From Anaerotruncus colihominis (GTDB taxonomy: Bacteria > Bacillota > Clostridia > Oscillospirales > Ruminococcaceae), in the NCBI GenBank assembly GCA_025146135.1, contig CP102255.1, forward strand, positions 558,001 to 622,000: a DNA stretch of 64,000 nt, read 5' to 3'. Positions 35,919 through 44,438 of the stretch are shown here, piece by piece. Each line of letters begins with the position of its first letter. The first letter of the stretch is position 1. The notes under the pieces are model-generated. The model was not told the DNA's origin. It saw nothing but the letters and a program-made list of their open reading frames with translations, and did no database searches. The position numbers were made by a program, and so were the translations under genes.

Positions 35919-37136
35919 ATGAAAAAAATGCTTGCAGTTATGCTTGCCGCCGCCACGACCATGTCCGTTGGCGTGACAGCTTTTGCGAATGACGAAATCG
36001 GCAACGGTACCGCCGTTGTTTCCAGCTATGCCGACCTGCTTCTCGATTCCGGTGATCCGGGCAGCTCCTCGAGCGACGCGGAGGACAACAGCTCCTCGAG
36101 CGATTCTTCTTCCGAAGACGAGTCCGTCTCCCTCGAGAACGCGACCGATGTGAAGATCGGCGCTGACGAGGACGGCGTTGTGCTCGGCGACGATGTTCTC
36201 GAGCCTGGCAAAGAGTACAAGTTCCCGGTCAGCCTGACGGTTGACGGCAAGGACACCAAGATCACTGAGGAACTGATGGACGGCTACAAGTTCAACTATT
36301 CCAAGATCTCCTCCAAGGGCATGAGCCGCTTTGAGATCGAGGAGTACAAGGGCCAGTACTACCTGTACGTTGAGGCGCGCGACACTGTCGTGACCAAGCC
36401 GGTTGACGTGAAGTACAACGTCAAGCTGGTGCGCAAATCGAACAACCTGTCCGTGTTCACACAGGAAGTCAAGTTCCAGTACGGTTATGAGGAAGCGAAC
36501 GGCGATTACATCAGCGGCCTCGACAAGGGCGACGTCGTTGAGATCGACAACGACCGTCCGGTCATCACCGATACGCAGTTCGACAAGATCGCGAAGATCA
36601 ACGATTACAAAAACGTCACCCTGTCCGGCAGCGGCTGGGAGTTCACGGTCAACGTGACTGACGAGAGCACCAAGAACATGGTTCACAACAATGCGGGCAT
36701 CAAAGAGGTTCTTGCCAAGTATCCGGATCAGGACTTCAAGTTCTTCTCCTTCCCTGGCAAGCCGTCCTTCGCAGCGACCGGCCGTATGGCGCTCGATGTT
36801 GACGATATCGTCGACGATTTCGAGAAGATGTACACCTACCGCTATGCGAACGGCACCATCTACCGCATCAACGCGACCTTTGACAGCGAGGAAAACACGC
36901 TGAACTTCCGCACGAACAAGCTCGACAACTTCTTTGTTACGAACAAGTTCATCGAGGACGGCACGGTTGTCTCCAAGGACGACGTGACGGATTCCGACGA
37001 TACGACGAGCACTCCGGACGAGAACAAGGGCAACCCGTCCACGGGCGCCAGCGACATGATCAACGCTGCCGTTGCGGCTGCGTTCGCTGGTCTGGCCGGT
37101 GTCGGCGCTCTGGCTGCGAAGAAGCGCTCCAAATAA
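35919..37136 (+). CDS. Exported protein 3 (405 aa), intact NPSTG-type sorting tail
   Basis: Signal peptide MKKMLAVMLAAATTMSVGVT (cleavage near AFA-ND), then DEIGNGTAVVSSYADLLLD and a short Ser/Asp tract (about 40-65). The bulk (70-375) is beta-rich with no catalytic motif. The C-terminus is NPSTGASD + hydrophobic alanine/glycine-rich helix + KKRSK, a complete sorting-type signal. About 80 percent identical by eye to protein 4 immediately downstream. RBS CAGGAGGAA. Codon usage is strongly biased and even (AAG, AAC, TTC), which suggests high expression. A 467-codon antisense frame across it is a by-product of that bias. Confidence 0.85.
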   Translation: MKKMLAVMLAAATTMSVGVTAFANDEIGNGTAVVSSYADLLLDSGDPGSSSSDAEDNSSSSDSSSEDESVSLENATDVKIGADEDGVVLGDDVLEPGKEYKFPVSLTVDGKDTKITEELMDGYKFNYSKISSKGMSRFEIEEYKGQYYLYVEARDTVVTKPVDVKYNVKLVRKSNNLSVFTQEVKFQYGYEEANGDYISGLDKGDVVEIDNDRPVITDTQFDKIAKINDYKNVTLSGSGWEFTVNVTDESTKNMVHNNAGIKEVLAKYPDQDFKFFSFPGKPSFAATGRMALDVDDIVDDFEKMYTYRYANGTIYRINATFDSEENTLNFRTNKLDNFFVTNKFIEDGTVVSKDDVTDSDDTTSTPDENKGNPSTGASDMINAAVAAAFAGLAGVGALAAKKRSK

Positions 37137-37181
37137 GAATTTGCATCCGCACAGGGATAAACCCACGCGAATGACCAGGAT

Positions 37182-37213
37182 AGGACCGCCGGCCCGATTG
37201 GGCCAGCGGTCCT
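37182..37213 (+). terminator. Hairpin after exported protein 3
   Basis: AGGACCGC...GCGGTCCT outer stem and GGCCC/GGGCC inner stem; only a weak T-run follows (TGCTTATAT). Confidence 0.65.
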
Positions 37214-37387
37214 GCTTATATAGGAATAAGAGCGGTGAAAACAGGGTGCGCCAAGGACATTGGAAGGAGCGCCGCACAGATGTATCCAGAACCAGATACA
37301 ACATTCTGGAATTTTGATAAAATTAATAAAATTATATATTTTAATATTGATTTAAATATATAATTTAAACAAAAATAATGACAATGT

Positions 37388-37467
37388 GGTAACAAAATCC
37401 TGTTGATAAAGCGTATAAAATCAGATATACTGAGTCTCGTTCCAAGCGGTTCGGATACGCCGGACCG
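37388..37467 (+). promoter_or_regulatory. Promoter, upstream box and leader hairpin of exported protein 4
   Basis: Box GGTAACAAAATCC (37388-37400), -35 TTGATA (37403-37408), 17 bases, -10 TATACT (37426-37431), leader hairpin CGGTTCGG / CCGGACCG (37447-37467). A very AT-rich tract (37305-37383) lies upstream and could act as an UP element. Confidence 0.75.
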
Positions 37468-37501
37468 AAGGGCAAACCGATTTTTCAGGAGGAACCTAAC
37501 C

Positions 37502-38755
37502 ATGAAAAAAGTGCTTGCAGTTATGCTTGCAGCCGCCACGACCATGTCGATCGGCGTGACAGCCTTTGCGAATGACGAAATCGGCAACGGTACCGCCGTT
37601 GTTTCCAGCTATGCCGACCTGCTTCTCGACTCCGGCAATCCGGACAGCTCCTCGAGCGATGCTTCCAGCGACACCTCGAGCGACAATTCTTCCAGCGATA
37701 CCTCCAGCGACAACTCCTCCAGCTCTTCTGAGGACGAGTCCGGCGACGTTTCCCTTGAGGATGCGACCGACGTTAACATCGGCGCTGACGAGGACGGCGT
37801 TGTGCTCGGCGACGATATCCTCGAGCCTGGCAAGGAGTACAAATTCCCGGTCAGCCTGACCGTGGGCGGCAAAGCCGTTAAGATCACGGACGAGCTGATG
37901 GATGGCTACAAGTTCAGCTATTCCAAGATCTCCTCCAAGGGCATGAGCCGCTTTGAGATCGAGGAGCACAAGGGCCAGTACTACCTGTACGTTGAGGCGC
38001 GCGACACTGTGACCACCAAGCCGGTTGATGTGAAGTACAACGTCAAGCTGGTGCGCAAATCGAACAACCTGTCCGTGTTTACGCAGGAAGTCAAGTTCCA
38101 GTACGGCTATGACGAGGCCGACAGCGATTATATCAACGGCCTCGACGAGGGCGATACCGTTGAAATCAGCAACGACAACCCGGTCATCACCGGCACGATG
38201 TTTGATAAGATCGCCAAGATCAACAACTACAAGAACGTCACCCTGGCCGGCAACGACTGGGAGTTCACGGTCAACGTGACCGACGAAACCACCAAGAACA
38301 TGGTCCACAACAATGCGGGCATCAAAGCTGTCCTGGCTGCGTACCCGGATCAGGACTTCAAGTTCTTCTCCTTCCCCGGCAAGCCGTCCTTCTCGGCGAC
38401 CGGCCGCATGGCGCTCAACGTTGACGATATCGTCGACGATTTCGAGAAGATGTACACCTACCGCTACGCGAACGGCACCATCTATCGCATCAACGCGACC
38501 TTCGATGGCGATGAGAACACGCTGACCTTCCGCACGAACAAGCTCGACAACTTCTTCGTTACGAACAAGTTCATCGAGGATGGCACCGTTGTTTCCGATG
38601 CTGAGGATACCGATACGGACGATACAAACGATTCCAACAACGGTTCTTCCTCCAACCCGGACAAGAACAATCCATCCACCGGTGCCAGCGACATGATCAA
38701 CCGCGCTGTTATGGCTGCGTTCAACGATCTGGCTGAGGATAAGAAACGCTTCTAA
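37502..38755 (+). CDS. Exported protein 4 (417 aa), tandem duplicate with eroded tail
   Basis: Signal peptide and first 45 residues are nearly the same as in protein 3. The Ser/Asp tract is expanded (repeats of SSDTSSDNS). The beta-rich body is co-linear with protein 3. The C-terminus keeps NPSTGASDMIN but continues RAVMAAFNDLAEDKKRF, so the hydrophobic helix is interrupted by N, D, E and D residues and is unlikely to span a membrane. It may be released rather than anchored. Function unknown. Confidence 0.85.
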   Translation: MKKVLAVMLAAATTMSIGVTAFANDEIGNGTAVVSSYADLLLDSGNPDSSSSDASSDTSSDNSSSDTSSDNSSSSSEDESGDVSLEDATDVNIGADEDGVVLGDDILEPGKEYKFPVSLTVGGKAVKITDELMDGYKFSYSKISSKGMSRFEIEEHKGQYYLYVEARDTVTTKPVDVKYNVKLVRKSNNLSVFTQEVKFQYGYDEADSDYINGLDEGDTVEISNDNPVITGTMFDKIAKINNYKNVTLAGNDWEFTVNVTDETTKNMVHNNAGIKAVLAAYPDQDFKFFSFPGKPSFSATGRMALNVDDIVDDFEKMYTYRYANGTIYRINATFDGDENTLTFRTNKLDNFFVTNKFIEDGTVVSDAEDTDTDDTNDSNNGSSSNPDKNNPSTGASDMINRAVMAAFNDLAEDKKRF

Positions 38756-38774
38756 ATTCTAATAAGCGTTTTAT

Positions 38775-38816
38775 AAACAGAGAACCGGCAGGTTAACGCC
38801 TGCCGGTTCTCTGTTT
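38775..38816. terminator. Bidirectional terminator between exported protein 4 and the nucleotidase
   Basis: 18-bp perfect stem AAACAGAGAACCGGCAGG, loop TTAACG, with T-rich flank on both strands; the genes are convergent. Confidence 0.9.
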
Positions 38817-38830
38817 AATCGTATGTAGCG

Positions 38831-40864
38831 TTAAGCCGCTGGCATAATGAACACCTGGCCTGTTTCGATCAGATTGGGGTCGATGATTTGCGCTTTATTC
38901 AATTCATAAATTTCCACCCACCGGAATCCATCGCCTAATTGGCTTTGCGCGATATTCCATAGACAATCGTTTGTTTTTACTGTGTAATTTTTTGCTGAAG
39001 AAGCGGCACCGGCAGAATCTGAGCCAGTGGAAACATCCGGCTGCGTATCGGGTTTTGAAGCGGTCGCACTTCCGCTTTCGTTGGTATCCAGGGCCGGGAG
39101 CTTACCTTCCGCGCGAAGCGCCGGACCGTTGAGAGAAGCGACATTCGGAGTACGGCCGTCCTCGGAGGCGGGAATTTGAATCTCACCGGACCGGACTTTT
39201 TCATAAATCAAATCCTTCTGCGCGTCATCCAGCGGCGCGCCGATGATTTTCCAGTTGTTGTCACAAACTGGCATCAGCGGCTCTGACAGGCCTGCGACAT
39301 ATTCTGTGATCATATCGCGGACCGCGCCGCCCTCATAGACAACATCGGATTCCTGGATCAGTCCCGCTGAAACAAGGCCGCCATACCGATAGTTATTTAA
39401 TGCAAGCACCAGAGACTGGTCGTCGCGCAGAGGTTCACCTTGATAAGTGACGTTGACAATCCGGGAGCCTTCCGGCTTGGAAATATCAATTTCGTAATTG
39501 ACACCTGCAAACATATCGTAGTTGTACATACGGATGTCAGGATTGAAACTGATGGTAACATCACCGGGCTGATATTGATTGAAAAAGTTTCCCGCTTGTT
39601 GCTCCATGATTTTTTTCAGTTGCGCACCGGTTACCTTCACCGCGAACAGCGTGTTATCATATTTATATATTTTTACGCTGTCCCGATGTAAAAATGGACC
39701 AGCGGTCAGGTTGGATGAGGCGTCAAACAAAGCAGCGAGAGAGACATCGGCTCCGGACTCTTTCATTTGGACGATATTGACAAGATCTGTGATGGGATTA
39801 TCCTGCACAATGGCCGCTGGGATTCCGGGAAGGATTTCAACTGGATCCATAAAGGTTTTTCCAACTTCCCCCACTTTTTTTCCAGCGAGATTCCGGCTCT
39901 TGGTGTCAAGATCCTTAAACGCAGCGAGGAAAGCAGCATTGGGGGTGACAGTGGACGTATCCAGCAGGGTCGCCTTTGTAGCAGCGTTGTTCACGACCCA
40001 CTTTCCATCTTTATTTTCCACCTCAAATACCAGCTTACCGACATACTGGCCGTTATTGGCGGGTTCCAGCACCGGAACGCCGGCAATCGCTTCTTCCACT
40101 GTCGCATGCGCGTGCCCGATGAGGAGTGCATCCAGACGGTCAGCATACTTAGTGGCGATCGCTTCCACGCCGGCGCTGCCGTATTCACCCTCCAGCCCAT
40201 AATGGATCGCGCCGATGACAATATCCGCTTTGCCCTCCAGCTCGTTCAGGATTTTTCCAGTTTCATCAATCGGATCGGTAAACTTCATATTGTTGTAATG
40301 GGTGGGATCGGATTTTTCCCATTGCGGAATATGGGGAGCGTCAATTCCGAATATGGCGACTTTGACACCTTTTACGTCAAAAATCTGATATGCGCTTTGA
40401 TACCGTGAACCGTCCGCCTTATAGATGTTTCCGGCCAACGTAACGCCATCAAATTCTGAAATGGCTTTTTCCAAGCTGCTGAATTCAAAGTTGAACTCAT
40501 GATTACCCAGAACCCACGCGTCATATTGGAGATAGTTCAGAGCCGCGATCATCGGGTGAGGGACATCATTTCGAAACTCCTGAATATAATTGGCTTGAAG
40601 GCTATCTCCAGTGTCAATCAGAAGAAGGTCGGGATCTGTTTTGCGCTCATTTTCCACGATGGTAGCAACATGCGCCAGACTGGATTGGGTTTGTACATTT
40701 GAGGCATAATCAAAAGGATTTACCATGCCATGCAGATCGCTTGTTTGGAGCACGGTAACTGTAACCTTGCCGCCAGGTTCGGAGGCCAGAACATCTGCCG
40801 ATGCGCCCAAGACCATGACGCCAGTCAATACTGCCGCCACAAGTTTCCTGAAAAGCTTTACCAT
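38831..40864 (-). CDS. Secreted 5'-nucleotidase / cyclic phosphodiesterase with C-terminal LysM
   Basis: 677 aa with signal peptide. The calcineurin-like metal motifs are in order: SDLHG, DTGDSLQ, GNHEFNF, GAIHYGLEGEYG, IGHAHA. The UshA/CpdB C-terminal domain follows (DNPITDLVNIVQMKESGADV ... NPDIRMYNYDMFAGVNYEI). After a Ser/Thr/Asp linker comes one LysM (YTVKTNDCLWNIAQSQLGDG ... IETGQVFIMP). It hydrolyses extracellular nucleotides for phosphate or nucleoside scavenging; LysM would hold it on peptidoglycan. RBS GGGAGG. A minus-strand TATAAT lies at 40920-40915. Confidence 0.92.
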   Translation of the reverse strand: MVKLFRKLVAAVLTGVMVLGASADVLASEPGGKVTVTVLQTSDLHGMVNPFDYASNVQTQSSLAHVATIVENERKTDPDLLLIDTGDSLQANYIQEFRNDVPHPMIAALNYLQYDAWVLGNHEFNFEFSSLEKAISEFDGVTLAGNIYKADGSRYQSAYQIFDVKGVKVAIFGIDAPHIPQWEKSDPTHYNNMKFTDPIDETGKILNELEGKADIVIGAIHYGLEGEYGSAGVEAIATKYADRLDALLIGHAHATVEEAIAGVPVLEPANNGQYVGKLVFEVENKDGKWVVNNAATKATLLDTSTVTPNAAFLAAFKDLDTKSRNLAGKKVGEVGKTFMDPVEILPGIPAAIVQDNPITDLVNIVQMKESGADVSLAALFDASSNLTAGPFLHRDSVKIYKYDNTLFAVKVTGAQLKKIMEQQAGNFFNQYQPGDVTISFNPDIRMYNYDMFAGVNYEIDISKPEGSRIVNVTYQGEPLRDDQSLVLALNNYRYGGLVSAGLIQESDVVYEGGAVRDMITEYVAGLSEPLMPVCDNNWKIIGAPLDDAQKDLIYEKVRSGEIQIPASEDGRTPNVASLNGPALRAEGKLPALDTNESGSATASKPDTQPDVSTGSDSAGAASSAKNYTVKTNDCLWNIAQSQLGDGFRWVEIYELNKAQIIDPNLIETGQVFIMPAA

Positions 40865-41051
40865 TGAACATTCCTCCCGTTGCCAATTGTCTGTTGGACA
40901 AAAGTATTACTATTATTATAGCGAGAATTTGGTAAAGCACAATAGGAGTTCAGTAATTAAAATCATTTTATCATTTAGAGAAACAAAATTTTGGATATTG
41001 TGCACAATAGAGATGGGCGGAATTAATAGAAATCAGATATCGCATTTTGCA

Positions 41052-42464
41052 CTATGAGCGGCGTCTCATCAATAGCCGCTGGACGTTTTGAAGCAGCAAG
41101 CGGAAATTGAGCGCGGTTACAACAAGGCACAGTCCGATTTCAGGCAGCAGCCACCCGGTTTCAAACGTCAGCAGAATATAGGTTTGCACGCCGAGCAGTG
41201 CCAGATTTAAAAGCAGTTTAAACGGATGCCAATGTAGCGGTACGATCCGCCGTGTATCGATGATGCGTACAGTGAACACAACAAGATAGCCGGCCAGCGT
41301 GGCCACGACGCCGCCCTGTACCCCGAAATTGGGGATCAGCGTCATATTCAGAATGATATTGATCCCGGCGCCGAGCGCCGTTGTGACAAGCGTGGCGAAG
41401 CTTTTTTTCTCAAGCATATAGATGGTCCCGAGAAAGGATACGAGGCAGGAAAACGACGTGGCCAACAATAAAACAGGGATGAATCTCCAGGACTCATAGT
41501 ATTCGCCGTATGCCAGAATACGGTTGATCCACTTGCATAGCAGGATCAGCCCGGACGCAGAGGTAAAGATCAGAGCCTGATATGATGCAAATACGTTGCT
41601 GAAAAAGCGGGTACGTCCCTGCTGGTCCTCTGTAAAGGCGGAAAGCTGCCAGGCATCGGAAAAGATCCCGGCGAGCAGGTTGATGATGGTGGGAACTTTG
41701 TATGCGACGGTGAGCAGACCGTTGGCCCCCTGACCCAGGTAATAGGCGATAAAGAAGGCGTCGGAGGCGTTTGTGATCCACCAGAAGATATTTGTCGGGA
41801 TCAGCGGCAATGCGTAACGCACCATTGACGCGGCGACCGACCAGTCGCAGCCGAAAAAACGGATATACCTGCGCAGATTGGCTATGGTAAAAAGGAAAAG
41901 CGCCGACAGCAGGTCCGAGAGAATTGTAGCAAGCACATAGCCCGTCACGCCGAGCTTAAATACGACAAGAAAAACCACATTGAATAAAATGACCGTCGCC
42001 GTGGCCATAACGCCGTCAAAGGCATAAAGCCGCACAAGCTGCCGCGCGCGTACAAACTGTGAGCAGAGCGAACGCAGGCAGGCGGTCAGCACGTAGATAT
42101 AAACAAGATAGGCGTTTCCATCAAGCAGATGAAAGCGCGCAAGAGCGGGATAGAGCAGCAGAAAGATCAGATAGCCGCTGCCGATCGCCGTCAGCGCGCC
42201 GGTGAACACATCGCGCTTATCGTTGGCGCGGTCAAGTCCGAACCGGATGATTGCGTTTGACATGCCAATCGATGCAAGCGGAATGATCAGATTGGCCGTT
42301 TTTACAATCAGGTCGCCTGTGCCCAGCTGGTCAGTGGTGAGAACGCGCGTATAAAAGGGGACAAGCAGAAAAACGAGCACCTTCGAGCTGAAGGTGCCGA
42401 TTGCAAAGATCAGCGTATTGGAAATGAGTTTTTTATACTTGTCCAGGTCGCCGCCTCCCTGCAT
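41052..42464 (-). CDS. Polysaccharide-type flippase (MATE/MVF superfamily, Wzx-like)
   Basis: About 470-aa polytopic membrane protein with 12-14 hydrophobic segments; the opening KYKKLISNTLIFAIGTFSSK and RVLTTDQLGTGDL are typical of lipid-linked oligosaccharide flippases. The only in-frame ATG near the start (42464) has no RBS. GGGAGG lies inside the next codons and is 7 bases from a CTG at 42446, which would give DKYKKL directly after the initiator, the usual family start. True start is therefore uncertain. It follows the COG2426-type gene by 35 bases. Confidence 0.85.
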   Translation of the reverse strand: MQGGGDLDKYKKLISNTLIFAIGTFSSKVLVFLLVPFYTRVLTTDQLGTGDLIVKTANLIIPLASIGMSNAIIRFGLDRANDKRDVFTGALTAIGSGYLIFLLLYPALARFHLLDGNAYLVYIYVLTACLRSLCSQFVRARQLVRLYAFDGVMATATVILFNVVFLVVFKLGVTGYVLATILSDLLSALFLFTIANLRRYIRFFGCDWSVAASMVRYALPLIPTNIFWWITNASDAFFIAYYLGQGANGLLTVAYKVPTIINLLAGIFSDAWQLSAFTEDQQGRTRFFSNVFASYQALIFTSASGLILLCKWINRILAYGEYYESWRFIPVLLLATSFSCLVSFLGTIYMLEKKSFATLVTTALGAGINIILNMTLIPNFGVQGGVVATLAGYLVVFTVRIIDTRRIVPLHWHPFKLLLNLALLGVQTYILLTFETGWLLPEIGLCLVVTALNFRLLLQNVQRLLMRRRS

Positions 42465-42499
42465 GTTTGTCGGGGCGTTGTGCCCGCTTGTGATACATG

Positions 42500-43000
42500 T
42501 CAGAACAGCCTTAGAAATCCAAGCAGTCCGTAAGCGCCGGCCGTCATGATAACGCCGGCAATTAACACGCCGCCTGTAATTGCCAGCAGCGCGTTTTTCA
42601 TGCGCAGGCCAAGCAGCGCAGCGAGTGCCGCGCCCGACCATGCGCCCGTACCGGGCAAAGGAATGCCGACAAACAGGCACAGCCCGATGGTTTCATAACG
42701 CGTGACCTTGTCCGCCTTTGACATCAGCTTCGCCTCATATTTGGCGGTGATACCAGAAAGCAGACGCGTCGATTTAAGCCACTTGAACAGCGGCCGGCCA
42801 AACAGCACGATAAACGGTACCGGCAGCAGGTTGCCGACAACCGAAATCAGAAATACGACGGGCCATTCCATACCAAGCGCCGCACCGAGCGGAATCGAGC
42901 CGCGCAGCTCGATCAATGGAGTCATGGAGACAATCAGCAGCGCGACCTCGCGCCCGGCTCCCGAAAAAAAGTCAAAAATTTGCTGCATAAGCTGATCCAT
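42500..43000 (-). CDS. Small multidrug export / COG2426-type membrane protein
   Basis: 166 aa with about four hydrophobic segments. The conserved features ELRGSIPLGAALGM, GNLLPVPFIVLFGRPLF and GIPLPGTGAWSGAALAALLG fit PF06695 (called small multidrug export protein, although transport is not well shown; distant DedA-like pattern). Shares the operon with the flippase. Confidence 0.85.
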   Translation of the reverse strand: MDQLMQQIFDFFSGAGREVALLIVSMTPLIELRGSIPLGAALGMEWPVVFLISVVGNLLPVPFIVLFGRPLFKWLKSTRLLSGITAKYEAKLMSKADKVTRYETIGLCLFVGIPLPGTGAWSGAALAALLGLRMKNALLAITGGVLIAGVIMTAGAYGLLGFLRLF

Positions 43001-43035
43001 AAAAGTAAACAGTTCCGCCCTTTCCTGTCAGCGCA

Positions 43036-43083
43036 AGCGCCCGGTCGGGCGCTGCATTTGCCGCCGGCGCTTTGCGCCGGCGG
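43036..43083. terminator. Tandem GC-rich hairpins
   Basis: AGCGCCCG/CGGGCGCT (43036-43053) and CCGCCGGCGC/GCGCCGGCGG (43061-43083). T6 follows only on the plus strand. They lie between two minus-strand genes and could mark the end of the amidohydrolase transcript. Confidence 0.5.
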
Positions 43084-43160
43084 TCTGTTTTTTCCATTAT
43101 AGTCAAATTATGCGCAAAAGGCAATCGGATATTGCCCGCGTATCGAAAAAATGTAAGGGG

Positions 43161-43967
43161 TTAAAGCGCAAGCTTTAACAGACAAGCGGCATTTTTCCAC
43201 AGGATGTTCTCAAGATCGCTGCCGGTCACGCCCACACGGCGCAGCAGCGCCAGTTCATCGGGCGCGGTGCTCCAGGGGCAGTCGGTGCCGAACAGCACAT
43301 GATCAGAGCCGCGTTTATACAAAAGCGCGCGAAATGCGTCAGGGTCCAGCAGGGGGGCGCTCATGGCCGTATCGAAATAGACGTTGTCCAACCCGCACAG
43401 ATGCTCCGAGGCGTCGGCACAGTCGCCGAGCGCACCCATGTGGGCGGCGATGATTGTCAGACGCGGAAACGCGCGCGCGACGCGCGCGATTTCCTCCGCT
43501 GGCGCGCGGTTGGCGCCGGGCGCGACAGGGTCGCGTCCGGCATGCAGCAAGAGCGGCAGGCCGCAGTCACAGACCGCCTGATAAACGGGGTAGTATCGTT
43601 CGTCGCCGAACTGAAAATTTTGATACGCCGGATGCAGCTTCACGCCGTACAAACCAGCTTTGGAGATCTCCGCCGCGACAGCGGGCGCATCCTCGTCGGC
43701 GGGGTGCAGGCTTCCAAAGCAGAGAAACTGCGGATGCGCTGCCTGCACCTCACAGGCAAAGGAGTTGATGCGGCGGGCCTGTCCCGGCTTTGTTGCAATA
43801 TGCAGCACAACGGAATAATCAACACCCCACCGGCGCATGGCCTCGAGCGTGCCGGTTTGGGTTCCGTCCGTATGATAGGGGATGTCGTGCGCGATTTTGG
43901 ACAGATGCGGCAGCGTGCGCGGGGCGAGAGAATCGGGGAAGATATGCGTGTGAAAGTCAATGATCAT
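43161..43967 (-). CDS. Amidohydrolase-family (ACMSD-like TIM barrel) metal-dependent hydrolase
   Basis: 268 aa from MIIDFHTH; the frame continues 36 codons upstream but the HxH motif at residues 6-8 is normally at the very start. Metal-site pattern: DFHTHIF, VKLHPAYQ, LLLHAGRD, IIAAHMG and FGTDCPW. This is the amidohydrolase_2 family, decarboxylases and hydrolases of varied substrates. Neighbouring genes give no clue to the substrate. The RBS (GGAAAGG) is 11-13 bases away and weak. Confidence 0.82.
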   Translation of the reverse strand: MIIDFHTHIFPDSLAPRTLPHLSKIAHDIPYHTDGTQTGTLEAMRRWGVDYSVVLHIATKPGQARRINSFACEVQAAHPQFLCFGSLHPADEDAPAVAAEISKAGLYGVKLHPAYQNFQFGDERYYPVYQAVCDCGLPLLLHAGRDPVAPGANRAPAEEIARVARAFPRLTIIAAHMGALGDCADASEHLCGLDNVYFDTAMSAPLLDPDAFRALLYKRGSDHVLFGTDCPWSTAPDELALLRRVGVTGSDLENILWKNAACLLKLAL

Positions 43968-44177
43968 AAACAATCGGGCCTTTCCAGAAACAAGTTTATC
44001 AATAAGCGGCGCACGGGTGGGAACACTGTTCATACAGACCCGGCCGTGAGCAACTTGACAGCAGATGAACAACAAAAGCCTGAACAGTCTGTATTATAGC
44101 GCATTGAACAGCCCTTGTAAACCAGCCGTTAATTGGTCCGCCGGTTAGGACGCAATTCAAACAGCCGCCGCGCCCGG

Positions 44178-44314
44178 AGGCTGTTTGTAAAATCAAAATT
44201 TCCGTCTTTTTCTGCAAACAGCGGCGATGGCCGTATTAAAAAGATCAGGAATCCGAAAGAATTCCTGACTTTTCCGCCTTGCATTCTCCCGCTGTTTGCG
44301 AACAATCCGGCAAC
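44178..44314. repeat. Second dispersed repeat, copy C
   Basis: GGCTGTTTGTAAAATCAAAA, TTTCCGTCTTTTTCTGCAAA, TATTAAAAAGATCAGGAATC and CGCCTTGCATTCTCC align in order with 59261-59394. CTGTTTGTA and TGCAAACAG can form a hairpin. The gap 44076-44438 holds this repeat and the copper promoter only. Confidence 0.65.
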
Positions 44315-44369
44315 TCATCTATTTCCAAACAAGCCCTGATTATTCTGCGATAAAACAGCGGAAAAATAC

Positions 44370-44424
44370 TTGACAAATAGATCAATTGGGTATACAATCA
44401 AAACACCCCCACCCCCAGGGGGTG
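44370..44424 (+). promoter_or_regulatory. Copper operon promoter and CsoR-type operator
   Basis: TTGACA (44370-44375), 17 bases, TACAAT (44393-44398), then CACCCCC N7 GGGGGTG (44404-44424). G/C-tract palindromes of this type are bound by CsoR, encoded at the end of this operon. The operator lies just after the start point and blends into the RBS. Confidence 0.8.
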
Positions 44425-44438
44425 AAAGGATGGACATC

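Noticed and set aside
35901-37304. 467-codon minus-strand frame across exported protein 3 (and a similar 270-codon frame across protein 4)
   Set aside because: Produced by the strong codon bias of the real genes; translation is repetitive (VDV, LVL) and would run through the promoter.
33076-38755. Prophage or integrative element
   Set aside because: No integrase, phage structural gene or flanking att-like repeat; the genes are single, promoter-separated units with host-like codon use.
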